Source: Pyricularia pennisetigena
Taxonomy: Eukaryota; Ascomycota; Sordariomycetes; Magnaporthales; Pyriculariaceae
Direction of reading: 5' to 3'
NCBI RefSeq assembly: GCF_004337985.1
Contig: NW_021940922.1
Location: 124,001-188,000, forward strand
Length of the DNA: 64,000 nt
Made by a program: the position numbers and the translations under genes. Under the pieces are notes generated by a model. It was given only the letters and a program-made list of their open reading frames with translations, did no database searches and had not been told where the DNA came from. Positions 29,376 to 40,239 of the stretch are shown piece after piece (the stretch's first letter is position 1; every line of letters starts with the position of its first letter).

Positions 29376-32300
29376 ATGCCTCAGATAGCTAAAATCGATA
29401 GATCACCTAAATTAAACACCTTTCTTGCTCCCATTCAATTGCAAGACAAAGGTCGTGGTCTCAACGCCCAAGCTCTCTGTGACACCGGAGCAGATGTGTA
29501 CTTATCCATCCGACCGAGCCTCGCGAAAAAGGTCGCCCAACGTTTAGAGCTACCTATCAAAAAGCTCCCCAAACCTTTGGACTTTGGAGATTTTAACAGG
29601 AAGGTCACCGCAAGAGCCACCGAATACCTTCGGCTCACTTTGCAAATCGACGGACGACAATTCCCACGGCAGAAATTCATCCTCCTTGAAACGGCCCACG
29701 ATGTGTTTATCGGACAAGAATGGTGGACGAAGCATCGAGTAGGCTTATTCCCAGCTACCCGCAGCTTCGTTTGGCCCAACGACCTGCCCGCCATGGCCCA
29801 ATACTCACCCGCAATCGTTGTACAACGTTCGAATCCGCCTCTGGACCTTGAGGCCCAAGCTGACGCAGTCCGCCGGGACCGCAAGATGGAACAAGAAGAC
29901 CGTCGCATCCAGGTCCACAAGATACTTCGAAGCCCTAAACGCCAACACGAAAACCAGGCTCAGATCGCAGAAATTAACGCCTTCCCGACTATCCCAAAGA
30001 CCGTTTCTAACAAAGGCCTGCCAGCTAATATTTGTGCCCTCCTTAACGACCCTCGTCAAGATCGATGGAAACGATCCCCGTTACCCACGGAGCCTATACC
30101 GTTGGTACCAGTAAACGATACGCCTACGACCAGCCTGAATGCGGTATCAGCCCTGCAGTGGAACAAGACTCACGATGGACGTCCCATTCCATTCCCTGCA
30201 GACGAAGACCCGGAGCACATCGCGCAAGTACGAGCCAAGTTACCCAAAGCACTTGCCCACCTTGAGGGTTTCTTTTCCAAAAAGGCGTCGACGATTCTCC
30301 CGCCTAGCCGACCCGGCTTCGACGTGGTTTTGGAACTCGAGAAACCTTTGGAGGGGAGGCCAGCCCGCTATTCGACCCCTTTCGCGATGATGGAGTTGGA
30401 AAAAGAAACCATCGACGAACTTCTGAGGATCGATTTCATTGAACGGACCATGGAGGAGACCGCAGCTTCAACTTTGTTCGTTCCTAAACCACAATCGAAG
30501 GAGCAACGTTTTTGTGTGGATTACCGATGGGTAAACAAATTCATCAAAGGACGACAAGTACTTGCCCCCGACGTGGCCGGGACGTTGAGCAGATGTGGAA
30601 AAGCCCGGAGGATGACCAAGATCGACATTATTCGAGCTTTTAACAGATTGCTAATGGATCCGAAGTCACGGTATTTAACGGCGTTCAAAACGCGACAAGG
30701 CACATTTCAGTGGAAGGTCCTACCCTTTGGACTGAAGGTCGGACCCGCCTGGTTCCAAGCTTTTATCAACGCTCAGCTTAATGAACTGCTGGACGCTTTC
30801 GCGAGCGCCTACGCAGACGACGTGTTGATTTATACCGAGGATAAATCGGAGCAAGTCCATTTTGAGCAAACCGAGGAGGTTATTTACAGGCTGCACAAAG
30901 CCGGACTCCAAGGCGATATCAAAAAGTCAAGTTTCGGCGTTTTCGAAATCGAGTACCTGGGTTTACTTCTAGAGATCGGTAAAGGTATCCGCATCGACCC
31001 CAAAAAGGTCGAAGCCATCACCAGCTGGCAATGGGACGACGTCACCTCCGTTTCCGCAGTACGATCCTTCCTAGGCTTATGCAATTTCGTTCGGACGTTC
31101 TGCCATCACGCCAGCGAACAAGCAGAACCTCTGACCCGATTATTGAAAAAGGGAGTCCCGTTCGAAAGAGGCCCCGAGCAGAAATCTGCCTTTGAAGCGC
31201 TGAAACAGCTGGTGATCACCGCCCCCGTGATGAGTTTCTTCAAACCCGGTATGCCTGTCAGGATGGACACCGACGCCAGTGGCAGGGCCACCGCCGGTGT
31301 CGTGTGGCAGCAACAGGACGATGGCAGCTGGAAGCCAATCGGCTATTCGTCCAAAACCATGTCCCCTGCTGAACAAAACTATCCGATTCAGGACCAGGAG
31401 CTATTAGCTGTGATTAATACGCTAAAGGACTTCGAACCAGCCCTGTTGGGTACCAAGTTCTGTGTTTTCACCGATCACCAGGCCCTAATTTATTGGTCGA
31501 CCAAGAAACTTTTGTCCGCTCGCCAGATACGATGGGCTGACTACCTGGCCAACTTCGACATCACCTTTAAATACCGTCCCGGCAAGGATAATGTGGCAGC
31601 CGATGCCCTTTCGCGCAAAACCATCGACAACCCTACGGTCAAGGCCCGAGCTGTGTTAGACCGCACCATTGCACTAATCCCTCCAGAAAAGATCGACTCC
31701 CGACCCGGCGAACCTCTTCCAACCATTAGCAACTTGGAACCCTCCGCACCGCAAGGAGCTGACCTGGTGGCCCTTATCCTGGAAGAAAACCTGAAACAGA
31801 ACCTAGGTCACCACGACAATTTGTTAACGGTACCCGAGACTACCCAGGATGGCAAAATCTTCTTAAGAACGGCTCTCATCCGCGAAGCTCATGAGCCCAA
31901 GATCTTCGGCCATGGAGGCCAGAATAAAACCCTCAGCCGCCTGAAAAAGGACTATTGGTGGCCCGACCGAAATCGAGACGTCAAACGCTACATTAAGAAT
32001 TGTCGCGAATGTCAACGCAACAAGGTACGACATGATAAGACGCCTGGGCTGTTGCACCCACTGGAGATACCTAGACGGTGTTGGCAGCACGTAATGGTAG
32101 ACGGCAAAGATATGCCCAAGGATAAAGAAGGCTATAATTACGTCTGGGTCTTCATCTGCCGATTGACCAAACTTTTGGCCACCCTACCGGGAAAAAAGAC
32201 GGACACCGCGGAGACCTTGGCCATGCGGTATTATCAGACCGTGTACCGTTGGAAAGGCGTCCCCGACTTATGGCTTTCCGACAACGCCGGACCGTTTATA

Positions 32301-33293
32301 TCCGAGTTCCTAAACACTCTAAACGAGTTGACAGGAACAAAGCATAAACATGGAAGCGCCCGCCACCCTCAAAGTCAGGGCAGCGTCGAAATTACCAACG
32401 CTGAATTGGATCAGAAAATGCGCTTTTATGTAGACAAATACCAAACGAATTGGCGACGGCATATCCCCGCTTTCGACTTCGGCCACAACTCGTCCGTTCA
32501 CGCCTCTATTGGCATGGCACCGATCGAAGCAGAAACCGGAGCTCGCCCTAGAGACCCGCTCTCTTTACCTTTACCCGAAGAAGACCTGGAGACCGGTCAG
32601 CAACAAAAGGCGCTGGAAATGGTCCGCCAAGCCCGGCAAGCTCAGGAACTGGCCCGCAACAACGGACTCGGAGCGCAGATAGAGCAACAGAGGCAGGCTA
32701 ATAAGAAGCGGCGACCGGTCGACTTTACGGTGGGAGATGCGGTTTACGTTAGCAAAAAGGGTTTTTCCACCGAAGCTCCTACGACCAAGTTGGACTCGCA
32801 AAATGCAGGACCATGGACGATTCTCGAGGAAAAGGGCCACAGCTTCATTCTCGACACCCCTGCCTGGTATAAAGGTAGTAAGCTGTTCCACGCCAGCCGA
32901 CTGCGCAAGGCAGCAACGGATCCATTACCTCAGCAGTATCAAAAGCCGGAACCACCGGTCGAAATTAACGGAGAACCGGAGTGGGAGGTGGAGCAAGTGT
33001 TGGCCTCACGTCTATTCGGACGAAAGAAGACGTTGCAATATCAGGTATCGTGGGTCGGACTCGACCCTGATGAGACATGGTATGAGGCCCGCGACTTGAA
33101 AAATTCACCAGTACTGCTGGATACCTTTCACAGGGAGTACCCGGACGCAGCAGGACCTCCGGTAAATTTGCAACAGTGGATCAGGAGCGCAGCAGAGGAT
33201 GTTTTTGCGGAGGACGGACCCGAGGACAATGTTGCCGAGCACGATGCGAAAAAGACACGAGAGCGGAGGAAGGCCCCGAGGAGACACACGTGA
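29376..33293 (+). CDS. pol: Ty3 copy 2 Pol (1,305 aa) with chromodomain
   Basis: Identical in translation to the Pol at 17,829: protease DTGAD 36-40, RT YADD 479-482, RNase H DTDASG 631-636, integrase HHCC 839/846/876/879, DD35E 909/969/1005, chromodomain about 1,202-1,255. No frameshift or stop. Together with an intact primer site and polypurine tract (33,333-33,344) this copy appears competent for retrotransposition. Confidence 0.95.
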   Translation: MPQIAKIDRSPKLNTFLAPIQLQDKGRGLNAQALCDTGADVYLSIRPSLAKKVAQRLELPIKKLPKPLDFGDFNRKVTARATEYLRLTLQIDGRQFPRQKFILLETAHDVFIGQEWWTKHRVGLFPATRSFVWPNDLPAMAQYSPAIVVQRSNPPLDLEAQADAVRRDRKMEQEDRRIQVHKILRSPKRQHENQAQIAEINAFPTIPKTVSNKGLPANICALLNDPRQDRWKRSPLPTEPIPLVPVNDTPTTSLNAVSALQWNKTHDGRPIPFPADEDPEHIAQVRAKLPKALAHLEGFFSKKASTILPPSRPGFDVVLELEKPLEGRPARYSTPFAMMELEKETIDELLRIDFIERTMEETAASTLFVPKPQSKEQRFCVDYRWVNKFIKGRQVLAPDVAGTLSRCGKARRMTKIDIIRAFNRLLMDPKSRYLTAFKTRQGTFQWKVLPFGLKVGPAWFQAFINAQLNELLDAFASAYADDVLIYTEDKSEQVHFEQTEEVIYRLHKAGLQGDIKKSSFGVFEIEYLGLLLEIGKGIRIDPKKVEAITSWQWDDVTSVSAVRSFLGLCNFVRTFCHHASEQAEPLTRLLKKGVPFERGPEQKSAFEALKQLVITAPVMSFFKPGMPVRMDTDASGRATAGVVWQQQDDGSWKPIGYSSKTMSPAEQNYPIQDQELLAVINTLKDFEPALLGTKFCVFTDHQALIYWSTKKLLSARQIRWADYLANFDITFKYRPGKDNVAADALSRKTIDNPTVKARAVLDRTIALIPPEKIDSRPGEPLPTISNLEPSAPQGADLVALILEENLKQNLGHHDNLLTVPETTQDGKIFLRTALIREAHEPKIFGHGGQNKTLSRLKKDYWWPDRNRDVKRYIKNCRECQRNKVRHDKTPGLLHPLEIPRRCWQHVMVDGKDMPKDKEGYNYVWVFICRLTKLLATLPGKKTDTAETLAMRYYQTVYRWKGVPDLWLSDNAGPFISEFLNTLNELTGTKHKHGSARHPQSQGSVEITNAELDQKMRFYVDKYQTNWRRHIPAFDFGHNSSVHASIGMAPIEAETGARPRDPLSLPLPEEDLETGQQQKALEMVRQARQAQELARNNGLGAQIEQQRQANKKRRPVDFTVGDAVYVSKKGFSTEAPTTKLDSQNAGPWTILEEKGHSFILDTPAWYKGSKLFHASRLRKAATDPLPQQYQKPEPPVEINGEPEWEVEQVLASRLFGRKKTLQYQVSWVGLDPDETWYEARDLKNSPVLLDTFHREYPDAAGPPVNLQQWIRSAAEDVFAEDGPEDNVAEHDAKKTRERRKAPRRHT

Positions 33294-33344
33294 CAAACTC
33301 AAGACTCTGACCGCCTACGTCGATCAGGCCTTAGAGGGGGGTAA

Positions 33345-33780
33345 TGTGAGGATCAGGCCCCTAGACCTACCCTCAGAATCACGACTCGGCTCCACACCGA
33401 GCCAGGGATCGGACAAGGATCCACTACCTCCGGATTTAAGCGCGTCTCTTGAGCGCGTTGTGAGGATCAGGCCCCTAGACCTACCCTCAGAATCACGACT
33501 CGGCTCCACACCGAGCCAGGGATCGGACAAGGATCCACTACCTCCGGATTTAAGCGCGTCTCTTGAGCGCGTTGTGAGGATCAGGCCCCTAGACCTACCC
33601 TCAGAATCACGACTCGGCTCCACACCGAGCCAGGGATCGGACAAGGATCCACTACCTCCGGATTTAAGCGCGTCTCTTGAGCGCGTCGTTGATTGTAATT
33701 TCTCTCTTCTCTTCAGTTTAGAATTTTCGTCGATAGCGCCTAATATACTGAGGTTCTCCAATGTATGCCTGGCCGTGACA
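33345..33780 (+). repeat. 3' LTR, Ty3 copy 2 (three 114-bp units)
   Basis: 436 bp, two units longer than the 5' LTR of the same element (208 bp). Confidence 0.9.
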
Positions 33781-34252
33781 TATATCCCAAAACTCGATAT
33801 ACCATTATTTATACGTATACCACTCCCCACGTGCAAAAAGTCTGGAATTTGGTGAAAAAATCAAAATAATATACAAAAATATCGAAAATTGAAATAAAAT
33901 CGAAAAATAGTACTGCTACAAGCGGATTAGGGGCAGGGCCTAGCAAGTTCGCCTAATCGTATATATAAAAATATCAATTAAATCGTTGTTAATAGCGGTA
34001 CCAAATACTATTCTCAACGTGCAAAACGCTTATTTTTACGATTTTTATTTATTTGTTTGTCACGGAGTGTTGATCGCCGAATCGACGAAAATACCGCCAT
34101 AAGGGGCGAAAATCGTTAAATTGTCCTCAAACCTGAACCAAAGCGTTCTTTGGACAGACCCATAGGTATGTTGCAATGCCGCAATTGAGCCACGAAGTGC
34201 ATTAATTGTGGAGCTCTGGGCTTCAGGGATGAGCCCTGAGACCACCCTTAGG

Positions 34253-34370
34253 GTTAAACGAGCGCCATCTTTTCAGCCAATACAATTAGTCGAAAAACCA
34301 TGTGGCTTAAAGGTTCATGGAGCGCTCGGTCCCCATTGCGAAATAGGGGGGTCTAGTTTAAACACTCAAA
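34253..34370 (-). repeat. Fragment of an M/G1 A end
   Basis: Contains the reverse of the A-end landmarks (GGAGCGCTCGGTCCCC, GGGGGGTCTAGTTTAA) without the terminal TAGTCTCAG. A truncated relic next to M4. Confidence 0.6.
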
Positions 34371-34378
34371 AATTCGCC

Positions 34379-34978
34379 CTATTGAGGCTTCCGCGTTATA
34401 TAGGTATATTCCATTTTGTTTTCATCCTCCGTAACAAATTTGGCTATAACCGTCCCCCTAAAATAAAGCAAAAGATCCCTAAGCCCCTGTGACGATAATA
34501 TGTCCAGGTAGCGTAAACCGTTTTTGATTTTTGCCTGCACTGTAAAAGAATGTAAGCTAATCACGTTAGGCCAAAGTTTAGTGGATACCGATTATATTTA
34601 CTTTCTGCATTTATTTCTTCAATATAATTTTGCTTTTGTTCGGTAGTCGCGTGTTTGTTGTAATTATTTTCATAAACCCAATAAGGCGAAACTCGGAATT
34701 CGAAGTTTTGGGGAGGGTTTGTAATTTTTAAATAGCATCGGAAATTCAGGTCAAGCAGAATATCACCGTGGTTTTCAAGATGAAATGTGATTTTTGTCAC
34801 AGGTTTGGTGAACGCCGCATGGCTAATATCCAATCCCTTTATATTTCGACCCATTTGAACGAGGCAAGCGTTGCTGAATTCATCCAAGATTCTCATTTCT
34901 GCTTTCATACGAGCGGTAACGATGGATAAAAAATAGGCGAAAAAAAAAGAATATAACGGTTATTTGCCGAGAAGTCAT
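34379..34978 (-). CDS. Two-exon secreted-protein (effector-like) gene with a T9 frame break
   Basis: Exon 1 runs to 34,602. The intron is 34,540-34,601 (62 bp, GTAAAT...TTTTACAG). Exon 2 is 34,539-34,379, ending TAG. From the ATG at 34,908 the spliced frame is 156 codons including the stop (155 aa), with Cys15 and Cys58 able to pair and strand-like stretches (KITFHLENHGDILLDLNF). An upstream ATG at 34,978 starts a signal-peptide-like segment (MTSRQITVIFFFF) that falls one base out of frame at a run of nine T (34,948-34,940 on minus). With one T fewer it would join the main frame and give a secreted protein of about 178 aa. So it is either a real recent frameshift, a homopolymer sequencing error, or a gene starting at 34,908. 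The body shows no RIP-type stops. Family unknown. Confidence 0.6.
34540..34601 (-). other. Spliceosomal intron, 62 bp
   Basis: Donor GTAAAT at 34,601, acceptor ACAG at 34,543-34,540. Removal keeps the frame and joins two protein-like segments. Confidence 0.6.
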
Positions 34979-35412
34979 TGTAATATATATTTAAAGGGTA
35001 AATCAAACTGGTTGCAACAGCTTAAAAATGGACAAATGATCAATCATATGATATTTGACGTGGAAAAGAAGGGGTTATATAAATTTTCGAACCGGTTTGG
35101 AAAGGAATAACGTAATTATATATGAAGAAAACTATATCAAATAGAAAACATTTACGGTTTATAGGCCCCGGTTAATATCGCCTCAAATAACTGAGAAAAT
35201 TATAATAGGGCTTTAGCAATTGTAAATAGAATATTGAATAGAACTATTTTATTTGATTTATCCCATTAAATTACTATTATGCAAAATAGGGTATTTTTAA
35301 CCCATAAATTAATGCTGGTATATTAATAACCACTGTGAAACTTCTTCATATATTTGTTTGCCAAGCCACTTGGCTGCGATCAGGGTCGGTAAATTAACTG
35401 GATTAGTACAGC
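34979..35412. other. AT-rich spacer, nothing recognised
   Basis: Upstream region of the secreted-protein gene. No ORF, repeat or RNA identified. Confidence 0.45.
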
Positions 35413-35908
35413 TAATCTAGGTTCAGGGCTTATCCTAGAACGAACGCTCCGCAATGGACCGATTTCACGGCTTAATTGCGGCGCTGGTTATACCTGTTTG
35501 TCAGGTCTACCCAGCGATCGCGGTCGTCCTAGTCTGACGACAGCTTGTCGATTTTCGCCGTATATGGCGGTATTTTCGGCATTTTGGCGACCAACACTCC
35601 GTTCCAAAAAGATGAATAAAAATCGTAAGAATAAGCGGTTTGTACGTAGAAAATAGCATTTAGTATCACTTTTAGCAACGATTTAACTTTTATTTCTATA
35701 CGTACAATTGAACAAATGCGATTTCACCTGCCCTTAATCCGTTTATAGCGGTACTGCGTTTTTAATTTCTTTTCAATTTTCGACTTTTTTTTATATGATT
35801 GTTGTTTTTCGAATGAATTTTATAATTATTGCCCTTGGAAGGTGTTTTACGTATAAATAACGATATGAAAGGTTTTGGTATATATACCGTGTTAATTATA
35901 TGCGTTAT

Positions 35909-36478
35909 TGTTAACAATATGGGTTGCTAACAGGGGTTGAGGCATTAGCCTAGGTGCGGCGTGGTGCTAGTTGCGCTATGATGCCTGTAATTGCAGGACG
36001 TAAATGCACTAAATTGTTCACTAAGATGTTTCACTAGTTTTGGGATGAATAATTTAAATTCATTGGTGGGGGAAACTTTGCTTTATCTCCCTTATATATT
36101 TTCCAATATCGAAATGGGGGTCCGCACCCCTAAAAGCGGTCCGGTGCCGCACACGATTTTCCGAAAAATTATTTTATATACGTTGTTAAAATAACACCAT
36201 TATTTTTATACAAACTATTTCTGGGTTCGTACTAATTTGCTAATTTGGTGGAAATTTCAGCCCGGTACAGGGTAGCTGACTCGTAAATGCAGGGTAGGTA
36301 TTAAACCCGGTATAGGGTAAACCCTATTCGCTAACATTGTAAATCGCAATTCCTGCAACATATAAAATATAACGGAAAATCCGATAACCCCGACAGCCCC
36401 ACTTCGGCACTATTTATTATAGCTTATATATAAATAGAAGTCGACCCATTACATGCTAAATAACGTATATAATTAACA
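35909..36478 (-). repeat. LTR-A solo copy
   Basis: 570 bp, TGTTAACAAT...ATAATTAACA (TG...CA). A short extra piece of the opposite end (TGTTAATTATATGCGTTAT) directly precedes it at 35,890-35,908. Orientation is opposite to the 59,006 LTR. Confidence 0.75.
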
Positions 36479-36985
36479 GTTAATAACTATATAATAGGTA
36501 CACTTTTATTTTTTTATAAGCCACAATAGATAGTGCCGAAGTGGGGCTATCGGGGTTATCTTACCTTATATTATTTTCTATCTTACAGGAGTTTCAATTT
36601 AGAGTGCTAGCAAATGGGGTTAACACTATACCGGGTTAAAACTCTCACCAAATTAGCAAATTAGTGCGAACCCAGAAACGGTTTATATGGAAATGAAAAT
36701 GTTTTATCAATAACGTATACAAAATAATTTTTCGGAAAATCGTGTGCGGCACCGGAACGCTTTCAGGGGTGCGGACCCCCATTTTTATGTCGGTAAATAT
36801 ATTAGGGAGATAAAGCAAAATCTCCCCCACCAATGAATCTAAGCTATTAATCCCAAAACTAGTGAAACACTTTAGTGAACAATTTAGTGCATTTATGCCC
36901 TGCAATTACAGGCCTTATAGCGCAACTAGCACCACGCCGCACCTAGGCTAATGCCTAAACCCCTGTTAGCAACCCATATTGTTGA
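36479..36985 (+). repeat. LTR-A copy, inverted to the previous one
   Basis: Runs in the opposite orientation directly after 35,909-36,478, so the pair forms a ~1.08 kb near-palindrome with almost no spacer. Confidence 0.7.
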
Positions 36986-37619
36986 TATACCGTATTATGT
37001 AAGCAGTTAAATAACCAGATTGGTCAGGTATATATATTTTTGTATATAGTTAACAATCGATACGCTATTATATTTTTAATAATTTTAACGAAAGAAAAAC
37101 CAGAATTGCAGTCATTCGGTAACGTCTATAAGCCAACGTCCCCGTTAATTCCGATTTATGATATCTGCTTTTATTGTTTTTTGTACGCAAAAATGCTACA
37201 TTTATCATAGGTTTCTACTTCCTGCTTTATTTAATTAAATAAAGCTTGTAAGAAAAAAGTTGAAAAATATTTATATATAATTCATCTAATGGCGGGTAAG
37301 TTAAAACCATTATTTATTTTCCCGACAATTCGGCAGATTATTTGATTTTTGCAAATTAAATTATGAATTAGTACATCAATATTGGCAAAAACCTTACTTT
37401 AAACGATAATAGCATGCACTGCAAACCTGTAAGCTCGCTAAGCTATAAAGAATATAATATAGTGTTACTTTTATATTATATACCAATATTCAAAATAACA
37501 ATAAATACAGTAAAAAATTTAGAAAGTTATCAAGTACTTACATATCGTTACAAAGAAACGGACTATAGTAACAGGGTTTTAAGTAAAAAGATCAGCAAAT
37601 TACAAATGGCCTAACGCAA

Positions 37620-38700
37620 TAGTCCCAGTGCCCACACTAGACCCCCCTGCTTCGCAGTGGGGACCGAACGCTCCATATAGCTTTCAGCCACATGCCTTTT
37701 CGACCAATTACGTGAGCCGACAAAATCCCGCTCATTCGAGTCTAAAGCCAATTTGTCGCATTTCGCCGTTTATACGGGTACTACTAATAATATACCTAAT
37801 ATTGCAATATCGCCAACACCCATTCCCCCCGATAAAAAAAAGAAAATAAAACATTTCTATAATTATATTATATATTTACGCACAGTAAGCCTTATTGGGT
37901 ATACTATTAACCCAAAGAAAACGTGAATTCAATCCTGGAAAATATATTTCCGATAACATTACTAAATATACCCGAAAGAGTATTCCCATCCGCGTAAGCT
38001 GCAACGCAATACCCCACGTCGGACCTAACCCCATTACCTCTATCGTTATTGCCATCATTAGCGTTTTTATCGTTATCGCAATAACCATTACGTAAGCCTA
38101 TATTCGAAAATTACTGGGAATTTAAGCCTTTTCAATGGATTAAAAACAATTACCGAAAGAATCTAAATCCGAAACGGAAATAAAGCCAAAACCAAATGTA
38201 TTCGCAGTATTACCAAATTTTGGCGCAACCGTTACCGACCCACCAAATTTACCCAGTTTATCCACCTTTAACTAATGTCGGCAAATTTGTACGAAATTAT
38301 CCGATTTATTTTATGGCGAATGCTGTTTTTTGAAAAAGTATTACGAAACCTTTAAATCCGAGAACGTTGACGCGTTAATAGGGCTAAATACCGTTTTATT
38401 AACAGATTTCCTGCCTCTATTAGAGCAGATTCTTTGCGCAAAGAATTACAGCAATTGAAATATAGTATTTACGTTTTTTTCAACCGGTTCGGATTTACAA
38501 ATTTCCATTTTTTGGGAACAAAAGATTATTTCGCTAAAAACATAAGCAACATGGATGAACTTGAGTGAACATTTAATATACCCATCCAAGAATCCCGTCT
38601 CAAAGGCCAATATTATACAGATTTATATTTTTACTATTATTCTATTCCCGGGACCACCGCCGGTTTTATTTATCGTTACAAATTACGAACGTGGTACATT
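37620..38700 (+). mobile_element. G2: truncated second copy of the 13.8 kb transposon
   Basis: Starts TAGTCCCAG (37,620) and aligns, inverted, with the right 1.08 kb of G1 (52,772 down to about 51,695). This includes the A end and the first part of the DUF6589-like gene (start region about 37,935-38,095). Cut at 38,701 by an LTR-A fragment. Diverged from G1 mostly at C/T and G/A positions. Confidence 0.7.
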
Positions 38701-38908
38701 TGCGTTAATTGCCTGCGTTATTTAGCCTGTAATGGGTCCACCTTTGGCTATATATGAGCACTAATAGATAGTGCTAAAGTGGGGCTATGGGGGTTGTCGG
38801 ATTATCCGTTATATTTTGTAGTATAAGAGTTGCGATTTAACGGTTAGCGAGTGGGGTTTACCCTATACCGGGTTTAATACCCAGCCTACACCTGCGAGTT
38901 AATTACCC
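38701..38908 (+). repeat. LTR-A fragment
   Basis: The outer ~200 bp of an LTR-A (TGGGTCCACC, GCACTAATAGATAGTGCTAA, ACCGGGTTTAATACCC) in the 59,006 orientation, truncated at 38,908. Confidence 0.6.
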
Positions 38909-38979
38909 TTGTTAACAATATGGGTTGCTAACAGGGGTCTAGGCAAAAACCTAGGTGCGGCGTGGTGCCAGTTGCACGA

Positions 38980-38988
38980 TAAAAACCT
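38980..38988. repeat. Target-site duplication of G1, left
   Basis: TAAAAACCT, repeated at 52,773-52,781. Confidence 0.85.
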
Positions 38989-38997
38989 TAGTCTCAG

Positions 38998-39360
38998 GGC
39001 TCATCCCTGAAGCCCAAAGCTCCACAATTAATCCACTCCGTTCGCTTCGCTCCACTTCGTGGCTCAATTGCGGTTTTGCAATGTACCTGTGGGTCCATCC
39101 AAAAAACGTTTTGGTTCAGGTTTGAGGACAATTTGTCGATTTTCGCCGTTTATAGCGGTATTTTTGGCCTTTTTGCGACCGATACTCCTTTATTATTCCA
39201 CAACCACGCAAAATATCGAAAAAAAAACATCGTTGAAAATAGGAATTGGTAGGCCTTTTTTATCAATTTAAAATTTTTTGCACCCGGTACGCCAATTAAA
39301 AATTGGATATAACCCGCCTTTTATCCGTTTATGGCGGTATCCCTATTATTAACCCAAAAA
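38998..39360 (-). promoter_or_regulatory. G1 B-end subterminal region
   Basis: Non-coding. Contains the terminal hairpin CAGGG(CTCAT)CCCTG, then GTCGATTTTCGCCGTTTATA and a second CCGTTTATGGCGG-type motif. The same order is seen in M1, M3 and M5. Confidence 0.6.
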
Positions 39361-39710
39361 CACCATCGATACCCATTTCGTATTTTAATAATAACGATTA
39401 TAATCCGTTAAAATTTATATATGAAAAATCGCAAAAACGAAAGGCATTTTTACATATAAATTTTAATCCAAATATCGTAAAAATATTTATTTTACAATCC
39501 GTATAAGGTAAATTTTATTTAATATATTTATATTCACCTATAAACACCATTAATACCTATTTCGCATTTTACCAATAACGATTATTATCCGTTAAAACTT
39601 ATATGGGGAAAATTGCAAAAGCGAAAGGAATTTTTATATATAAATTTTAATATAAATAACGCAAAACCATTAATTTTACAATCCGTATAAGGTATATATT
39701 ACATAATACG
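39361..39710 (+). repeat. Two tandem ~184-bp units in G1
   Basis: Units start at 39,361 (CACCATCGATACCCATTTCG) and 39,545 (CACCATTAATACCTATTTCG). Both end near ACAATCCGTATAAGGTA. They differ mostly by transitions. Confidence 0.65.
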
Positions 39711-40239
39711 CTATATATCCACCCATTAAAAAAGACCATTATTTCCGCAAATTTTTATATATTCGTATTAAATTACATATATATAATGTCCGGAAACACG
39801 CCTATATATATTTCGTTTTCCCACCAAATCGACGCAATTTTTCGCGGTCCCAATCCCGCATACGCGGCGGTAAATACCTCCTCCAACGTACACATCCTCC
39901 CGGAATTATACGTGAAAACCAAAACTTTTAGTAATTTAAACCTATAATATAAACTCGTTTTTTCAGCTGTTATATGGTTTTTAAATTTCCACAAACCTTT
40001 TAACATTCCTGGACGAGTCCCACATTATAATTAAATGCAATATATATACCGGGTTTTATATAATATAAAAAATATTATTTTACTGGTAAAAACCGGGTAC
40101 GGGAGAAATATAATATTGCAAATTATTTCGGTAATTCGCAATAATATTATTATTATCCAAATAATCCCATTAAACAAATTAAAGCAAAAATAATTACGCA
40201 ATGAATAACGTTATCCCGCCGCGAACCCCAAATTAATCG
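39711..40239. other. AT-rich G1 segment before RecQ
   Basis: A protein-like stretch on either strand (39,773-40,006) cannot be assigned. It may be the decayed N-terminal part of the RecQ gene. Confidence 0.35.

Larger units (their letters stand above)
27453..33780 (+). mobile_element. Ty3/gypsy chromodomain retrotransposon, copy 2 (intact)
   Basis: 6,328 bp with the same structure as copy 1. Target duplication TATAT at 27,448-27,452 and 33,781-33,785. The 5' LTR has one 114-bp unit and the 3' LTR has three. The internal region shows no change from copy 1 that I can find. Confidence 0.95.
27229..34244 (+). mobile_element. M element 4 (5'-truncated), carrying Ty3 copy 2
   Basis: The interior begins at 27,229 and matches M1 from about 9,808 on. 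The B end CTGAGACCA is at 34,236-34,244. The A end is missing. Ty3 copy 2 is inserted at 27,453 with target duplication TATAT. Confidence 0.65.
35413..37619 (-). mobile_element. M element 6 (relic), carrying LTR-A copies
   Basis: A degenerate B end (TAATCTAGGTTCAGGGCTTA) at 35,413 is followed by two inverted subterminal motifs (near 35,560 and 35,740). The interior resumes at 36,986 and runs to 37,619, where it meets the G2 end. The A end is lost. It is split by two LTR-A copies. Confidence 0.6.
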
